From: Candidatus Rubrivivax defluviihabitans
Lineage (GTDB): Bacteria > Pseudomonadota > Gammaproteobacteria > Burkholderiales > Burkholderiaceae_C
Direction of reading: 5' to 3'
DNA length: 64,000 nucleotides
NCBI GenBank assembly: GCA_016709385.1
Contig: JADJMW010000022.1
Location: 372,001-436,000 of the forward strand
Part shown: positions 60,527-64,000 of the stretch, in pieces
How the letters are laid out: each line of letters starts with the position of its first letter
How positions within the stretch are numbered: the first letter of the stretch is position 1
Made by a program: the position numbers and the translations under genes
The notes under the pieces: model-generated
Seen by the model: only the letters and a program-made list of their open reading frames with translations
What the model was told of the DNA's origin: nothing
Database searches by the model: none

Positions 60527-61780
60527 ATGAGCAAGACGCTGCGCCGGGCCACGGCCGCCCTTCTGCTGACCGGCACGGCGGCTGCGCTGGGGCTGGCCGC
60601 GGCGTTGCAGCATGAAGCGACCGTGCCCCGACCGGCAGACATCGGCCCGCAGGACCTGGCCCGTGCGGCCGCGCTGCTGCGCGCGCACGACCCGCGGCGC
60701 GTGCCGCCCGGCCGCCTGAGCACCATGGCGCTGAGCGGGCGCGACCTCGAAGTGCTCTTCAACCACGGCCTGCACCGCTGGCCGGGCGCCGCCGGCCGCG
60801 TCGATCTGCAACGCGCCGCGATCGGTGTCACGCTCAGCGCGCCCGTGCCGCCCAATCCTTTCGGTCGTTGGCTCAATGTCACCGCGCGCTGGGTGCAGAC
60901 CGAAAGACTGCCACGGCTGGACTCGCTGCACGTCGGTCGCCTGCGCGTGCCGGTGCGGCTGGGGCAATGGGTCGGGCTGAAGCTGATCGAGCGCGCCGAT
61001 CTGCGCAAGGAATGGCAGCTCACGGCCGAGGTCGTGCTGCGGGTGCGCCTCACGCCGCAGCGGCTGCTGCTGGCCTATGCCTGGCGCGACGACAGCGCGC
61101 AGCGTGTGCTCGAAACCCTGCTGCCCGCCGACGAGCAGCAACGCCTGCGGGCCCACGCCGAACATATGTCCACGCTGGTTGCGGCTCTCGCGCCGGCCCG
61201 CGAAGCCCCGCTGGCACAGCTGCTGGGGCCGATGTTCGAACTGGCGCAGCAGCGCAGCGCCGCGGGCGGCGACGCGGCGGCCGAGAACCGCGCCGCCATC
61301 GTGGTGCTGGCCTTGTTTGCCAACGGGCGTGACCTGGGTTCGGTGCTGCCTGGCACCCAAGGCTGGCCGCGTGCGCAGCGACTGCGGCTGCTGCTGGCCG
61401 GGCGTGATGACTTTCCGCGCCACTTTCTCGTCTCGGCCGTGCTGGTGGTGGGCACGTCGGACGCGCTGGCCCAGTCCATCGGCCTGAAAAAGGAACTGGC
61501 CGACGCCCGCAGCGGCAGCGGCTTCAGCTTCAACGACATGGCCGCCAACCTGGCCGGTGCACGATTCGGCGCGATGGCCTTGCAGGCCCCGGCCGAGCTG
61601 CAGGCCCGCGTGGCCCCCGGCGTCGGCGACGACGACCTCATGCCGGCCTGGGTCGACCTGCCGCAGTTCATGCCCGAGGCCGAGTTCGTGCGCCGCTACG
61701 GCGGCGTTGGCGCGCCGCGCTACCAGGCCATGATGGCCGAGATCGAGCGCCGCGTCGGCGCGCTGCGCCTATTCCGCTGA
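60527..61780 (+). CDS. Hypothetical conserved protein with N-terminal membrane anchor
   Basis: A 417-residue protein. Residues 9-27 form a hydrophobic signal anchor (ATAALLLTGTAAALGLAAAL), so the rest is in the periplasm. It has a beta-rich middle (VDLQRAAIGVTLSAP, VLRVRLTPQRLLLAYAW) and a helical C-terminus with LVVGTSDALAQSIGLKKELA, DARSGSGFSFNDMAANLAG and RFGAMAL. The last part recalls peptidase- or transglycosylase-like proteins of unknown function. The 3' end overlaps the convergent RNA methyltransferase gene by 12 bases. Confidence 0.75.
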   Translation: MSKTLRRATAALLLTGTAAALGLAAALQHEATVPRPADIGPQDLARAAALLRAHDPRRVPPGRLSTMALSGRDLEVLFNHGLHRWPGAAGRVDLQRAAIGVTLSAPVPPNPFGRWLNVTARWVQTERLPRLDSLHVGRLRVPVRLGQWVGLKLIERADLRKEWQLTAEVVLRVRLTPQRLLLAYAWRDDSAQRVLETLLPADEQQRLRAHAEHMSTLVAALAPAREAPLAQLLGPMFELAQQRSAAGGDAAAENRAAIVVLALFANGRDLGSVLPGTQGWPRAQRLRLLLAGRDDFPRHFLVSAVLVVGTSDALAQSIGLKKELADARSGSGFSFNDMAANLAGARFGAMALQAPAELQARVAPGVGDDDLMPAWVDLPQFMPEAEFVRRYGGVGAPRYQAMMAEIERRVGALRLFR

Positions 61781-63046
61781 GGGGCGCGTCCGTGCACCCG
61801 GGCCGGCGCCGGCCACGATGTCGAAGCGGTACAGCCGGCATTCGATGGCCCCGTTCCACAACGGCACGCGGCGGCTCTCCTTCATGCGCATCAGGCCCGA
61901 GAGCTTCATCTCAGGGCTCAGCAGCCAGGCCGTCCAGCCGCTGTAGTGGCGTTTCCAGTGCGCGGCCAGCGCGCCGAAGAATTCGGTCGGTGAGCCGCCG
62001 CCTTCGAAACCCTCGCGCGCCGCGGCAGGCGCCGCCGTCGTGCCGACCGCGGCCTGCCCGTCCCGGGTCGCGCCGCGGTCACGCCCCGCGCCGCGCCCCT
62101 TGGGCGCGATGCGTTCGCCGTACGGCGGATTCAGCATCAGCGTGCCGCCGGCCGCCGGCGGCAGGCGCTGCAGGGCGTCGGCCGTCTTGAATTCGATGGC
62201 CTGGCGCACGCCGGCGCGCTCGGCGTTGCGGGCAGCGAAATCGGTCATGCGAAAGCTCACGTCGCCGGCGAAGACCGCCACCGCGGGCGCGTGCACTCGC
62301 TGCCCGGCCTGGCGCTGCAATTCGCGCCACGCCGGCAGCTGCGGCCGGAAGGGCAACCAACGTTCGAAGGCGAACGACCGCAGCGCGCCGGGCGCGATGC
62401 CGCAGGCGATCTGCGCCGCCTCGATGGCGATCGTGCCGGCGCCGCAGCAGGGGTCGAACAGCGGGCCGTCCTCGGCTCGGCCCTGCCAGCCGGCGGCGGC
62501 CAGCATGGCGGCTGCGAGCGTTTCCTTCAGCGGCGCCTCGCCGGTGTCCTCGCGCCAGCCGCGCTTGAACAGGGCTTCGCCCGAGGTGTCGGCATACAGC
62601 GTGGCGTGCTCGGGGCCGACGAAGAGGGCGAGCGGCAGATCGGGCCGGCGCGTATCGACGCCGGGCCGTGCCCCGGTGCTTTCGCGCAGGCTGTCGCAGA
62701 CCGCGTCCTTGATGCGCAGCGCGGCGAAATTGAGGCTCGTGAGCGGCGAACGCTGCGCACTCACGTCCACGCGCAGGCTCTGTTCGGGCGTGATCCATTG
62801 CGGCCACGGCACGCGCCGCGCCAGCGCATACAGATCGTGCTCGTCGCGGTAGGGACCGTCGACCAGCGGCCACAGCACGCGCTGGGCGAGCCGGCTCTCC
62901 AGGTTGAGCTGCATCGCCGTGCACTCGTCGCCCTCGACCCAGACGCCGCCGCGCGCGTTCTCGGCCACGTTGCCCGTGATGCGCTGCACCTCGTCGGCCA
63001 GCAGGCTCTCGACGCCGGAGGCGCAGGGCAGGAACAGGGTGGTCAT
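61769..63046 (-). CDS. THUMP-domain RNA (guanine-N2) methyltransferase
   Basis: A 425-residue class I methyltransferase of the RlmL/YpsC type. The N-terminal THUMP domain starts TLFLPCASGVESLLADEVQR. The SAM part has DPCCGAGTIAIEAAQIACG and the catalytic NPPYGERI, as in guanine-N2 enzymes. A low-complexity insertion (RGAGRDRGATRDGQAAVG) interrupts the end of the domain. Unlike E. coli RlmL it has only one methyltransferase domain. It probably modifies 23S rRNA. Confidence 0.93.
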   Translation of the reverse strand: MTTLFLPCASGVESLLADEVQRITGNVAENARGGVWVEGDECTAMQLNLESRLAQRVLWPLVDGPYRDEHDLYALARRVPWPQWITPEQSLRVDVSAQRSPLTSLNFAALRIKDAVCDSLRESTGARPGVDTRRPDLPLALFVGPEHATLYADTSGEALFKRGWREDTGEAPLKETLAAAMLAAAGWQGRAEDGPLFDPCCGAGTIAIEAAQIACGIAPGALRSFAFERWLPFRPQLPAWRELQRQAGQRVHAPAVAVFAGDVSFRMTDFAARNAERAGVRQAIEFKTADALQRLPPAAGGTLMLNPPYGERIAPKGRGAGRDRGATRDGQAAVGTTAAPAAAREGFEGGGSPTEFFGALAAHWKRHYSGWTAWLLSPEMKLSGLMRMKESRRVPLWNGAIECRLYRFDIVAGAGPGARTRPSAE

Positions 63047-63094
63047 GCCCTGCGCAGCGACAGGCCTGGGGGCCGACCGGCCGACCGCCGGGCC

Positions 63095-63160
63095 ACCCCA
63101 AGGTTGGCCGAGCCCCCTCGGGGGGTGGCGAAGGAGCGCAGCGACGAGCCTGGGGGCCCG
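63095..63160. repeat. GC-rich intergenic repeat of Burkholderiales style
   Basis: The stretch contains CCCCCTC followed by GGGGGG, a small hairpin, and the words GGAGCGCAGCGACGAGCC and TGGGGGC. From memory, this phrase recurs between genes in many Comamonadaceae and Rubrivivax relatives. A shortened similar word occurs near 25139-25165. It lies just past the end of rpoN and may also serve as a terminator. Confidence 0.5.
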
Positions 63161-63161
63161 T

Positions 63162-64000
63162 TCATATCGCCTTGCGCTGCCCGGCCGGCGCGATGCGCAG
63201 CGCCTCGCGGTACTTGGCCACGGTGCGGCGCGCCACCTGGATGCCCTGCTCCTCGAGCATCAGGCTGAGCTGGCTGTCGGACAGCGGCTTGCCGGTCGGC
63301 TCGGCGGCCACCAGCTGCTGGATCAACGCCCGCACCGCGGTGCTCGAGGCATTGCCGCCGGCTTCGGTATTGAGCGAGCTGCCGAAGAAGTATTTCAGCT
63401 CGAAGGTGCCCTGCGGCGTGGCCATGTACTTGGCTGTGGTCACGCGCGAGATGGTGCTTTCGTGCAGGCCCAACTCGTCCGCGATTTCGCGCAGCACCAG
63501 TGGCTTCATGGCGATGGCGCCGTGCGTGAAGAAGCCCTTCTGGCGCTCGACGATGGCCTTGCTCACGCGCAGGATGGTGTCGAACCGCTGCTGGATATTC
63601 TTCACGAACCAGCGCGCCTCCTGCAGCCGCGACGACAGGGTGGGCTGCCCGGCCGCCGCCGCGGCGCCGTTGCCGCGCTGGCCGCGGATGGCGTGGGCGT
63701 AGATGTCGTTGATGCGCAGCTTGGGCATGACGTCGGGGTTGAGCGTCACCGAAAGACCGCGTCCGGTCTTGCGCACGATGACGTCGGGCACCACGACCGC
63801 CGCTTCGGCGCCGCCGAAGGGGCGCCCGGGCTTGGGCTCGCAGGCGGTGATCAGCGCCTGCGCCTGCCGCACCAGGTCTTCGTCGGCACCGGTGAGCGCG
63901 GTGAGCCGTCTCATGTCGCGCCGGGCCAGAAGCTCCAGGTGGAGTTCGCACAAAGTCATCGCCAGTTCCCGGGCCGGGCCGGGCGGCTGCGTCCGCAGCT
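63162..64000 (-). CDS. rpoN: RNA polymerase sigma-54 factor (C-terminal part)
   Basis: The last 279 codons of rpoN. The reading frame continues to the window edge (TQPPGPARELAMTLCELHLE), so the gene is cut by the window end. Signatures: core-binding DIYAHAIRG region, SRLQEARWFVKNIQQRFDTI, the DNA-binding MKPLVLREIADELGLHESTI, FELKYFFGSSL and the RpoN box ARRTVAKYREALRI. It binds -24/-12 promoters and needs enhancer ATPases. The hpf gene that often follows rpoN is not here. Confidence 0.98.
   Translation of the reverse strand, partial: LRTQPPGPARELAMTLCELHLELLARRDMRRLTALTGADEDLVRQAQALITACEPKPGRPFGGAEAAVVVPDVIVRKTGRGLSVTLNPDVMPKLRINDIYAHAIRGQRGNGAAAAAGQPTLSSRLQEARWFVKNIQQRFDTILRVSKAIVERQKGFFTHGAIAMKPLVLREIADELGLHESTISRVTTAKYMATPQGTFELKYFFGSSLNTEAGGNASSTAVRALIQQLVAAEPTGKPLSDSQLSLMLEEQGIQVARRTVAKYREALRIAPAGQRKAI

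Overview
The window looks like a chromosomal segment of a high-GC betaproteobacterium of the order Burkholderiales, probably in the Rubrivivax/Ideonella/Comamonadaceae neighbourhood. This rests on the GC-rich coding style and on protein families (radA, alr followed by divergent lplT, arfB, a diiron ferritin-like protein, zinc-finger protein downstream of ilvE, rpoN) that read like Burkholderiales core genes. It is an inference; no database search was possible.

Region 1 (1 to about 11.0 kb) is a genomic island. Two identical 39-bp copies of the 3' end of a tRNA-Phe gene (348-386 and 10972-11010) bracket it, as expected for tyrosine-recombinase integration at tRNA-Phe. Part of it (about 545-4250) is visibly AT-richer than the rest. 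It carries a minus-strand operon with an HNH-like protein, an H-NS-like silencer, small lipoproteins, a frame-shifted membrane protein, a run of small plus-strand genes separated by rho-independent hairpins, an ArdB antirestriction protein, an Mrr-type restriction enzyme, an IS91-like transposase tail, a HigB stump and a Fic protein. No intact integrase is present.

Region 2 (11.1-14.7 kb) is a toxin-antitoxin array, all on the minus strand: PrlF/YhaV, an orphan HigA, a RelE-type toxin with HigA-type antitoxin, and a DUF4258 protein with a helix-turn-helix partner. The three complete pairs are joined by ATGA overlaps. Two integrase fragments lie among them in permuted order, both broken at the same 14-bp sequence. 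A 50-bp repeat and a third tRNA-flank scar (12229-12267) also lie here, so this is an older, eroded integration zone.

Region 3 (14.8-51.1 kb) is core-like chromosome: a winged-helix STAND ATPase divergent from a secreted repeat protein, ribosome and metal stress proteins, an NhaR-like regulator, an orphan ModA, ilvE, a glycosyltransferase, radA, a DUF433/DUF5615 toxin-antitoxin pair, a frame-shifted SNF2 helicase, arfB, alr, lplT, a DMT exporter, a response regulator, glutathione peroxidase, an aromatic aminotransferase, katG, an MBL hydrolase, LysR, aldehyde dehydrogenase, esterase, a DppBC-like permease pair and a diiron ferritin-like protein.

Region 4 (50.1-58.7 kb) is the most interesting unit. 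A MerR regulator with an apparently intact adenosylcobalamin light-sensor domain (CarH/LitR type) stands divergent from an eight-gene operon: FAD oxidoreductase, DUF1365, cyclopropane-fatty-acid-synthase-like methyltransferase, chalcone-isomerase-like protein, GPH-type MFS transporter, DUF3833 lipoprotein, SDR and NTF2-like protein. Six of the seven junctions are 4-nt overlaps. The likely theme is light- or singlet-oxygen-induced modification of membrane fatty acids.

Region 5 (58.7-64.0 kb) holds a TonB-like periplasmic protein, corA, an anchored hypothetical protein, a THUMP-type RNA methyltransferase and the C-terminal part of rpoN, which runs off the window.
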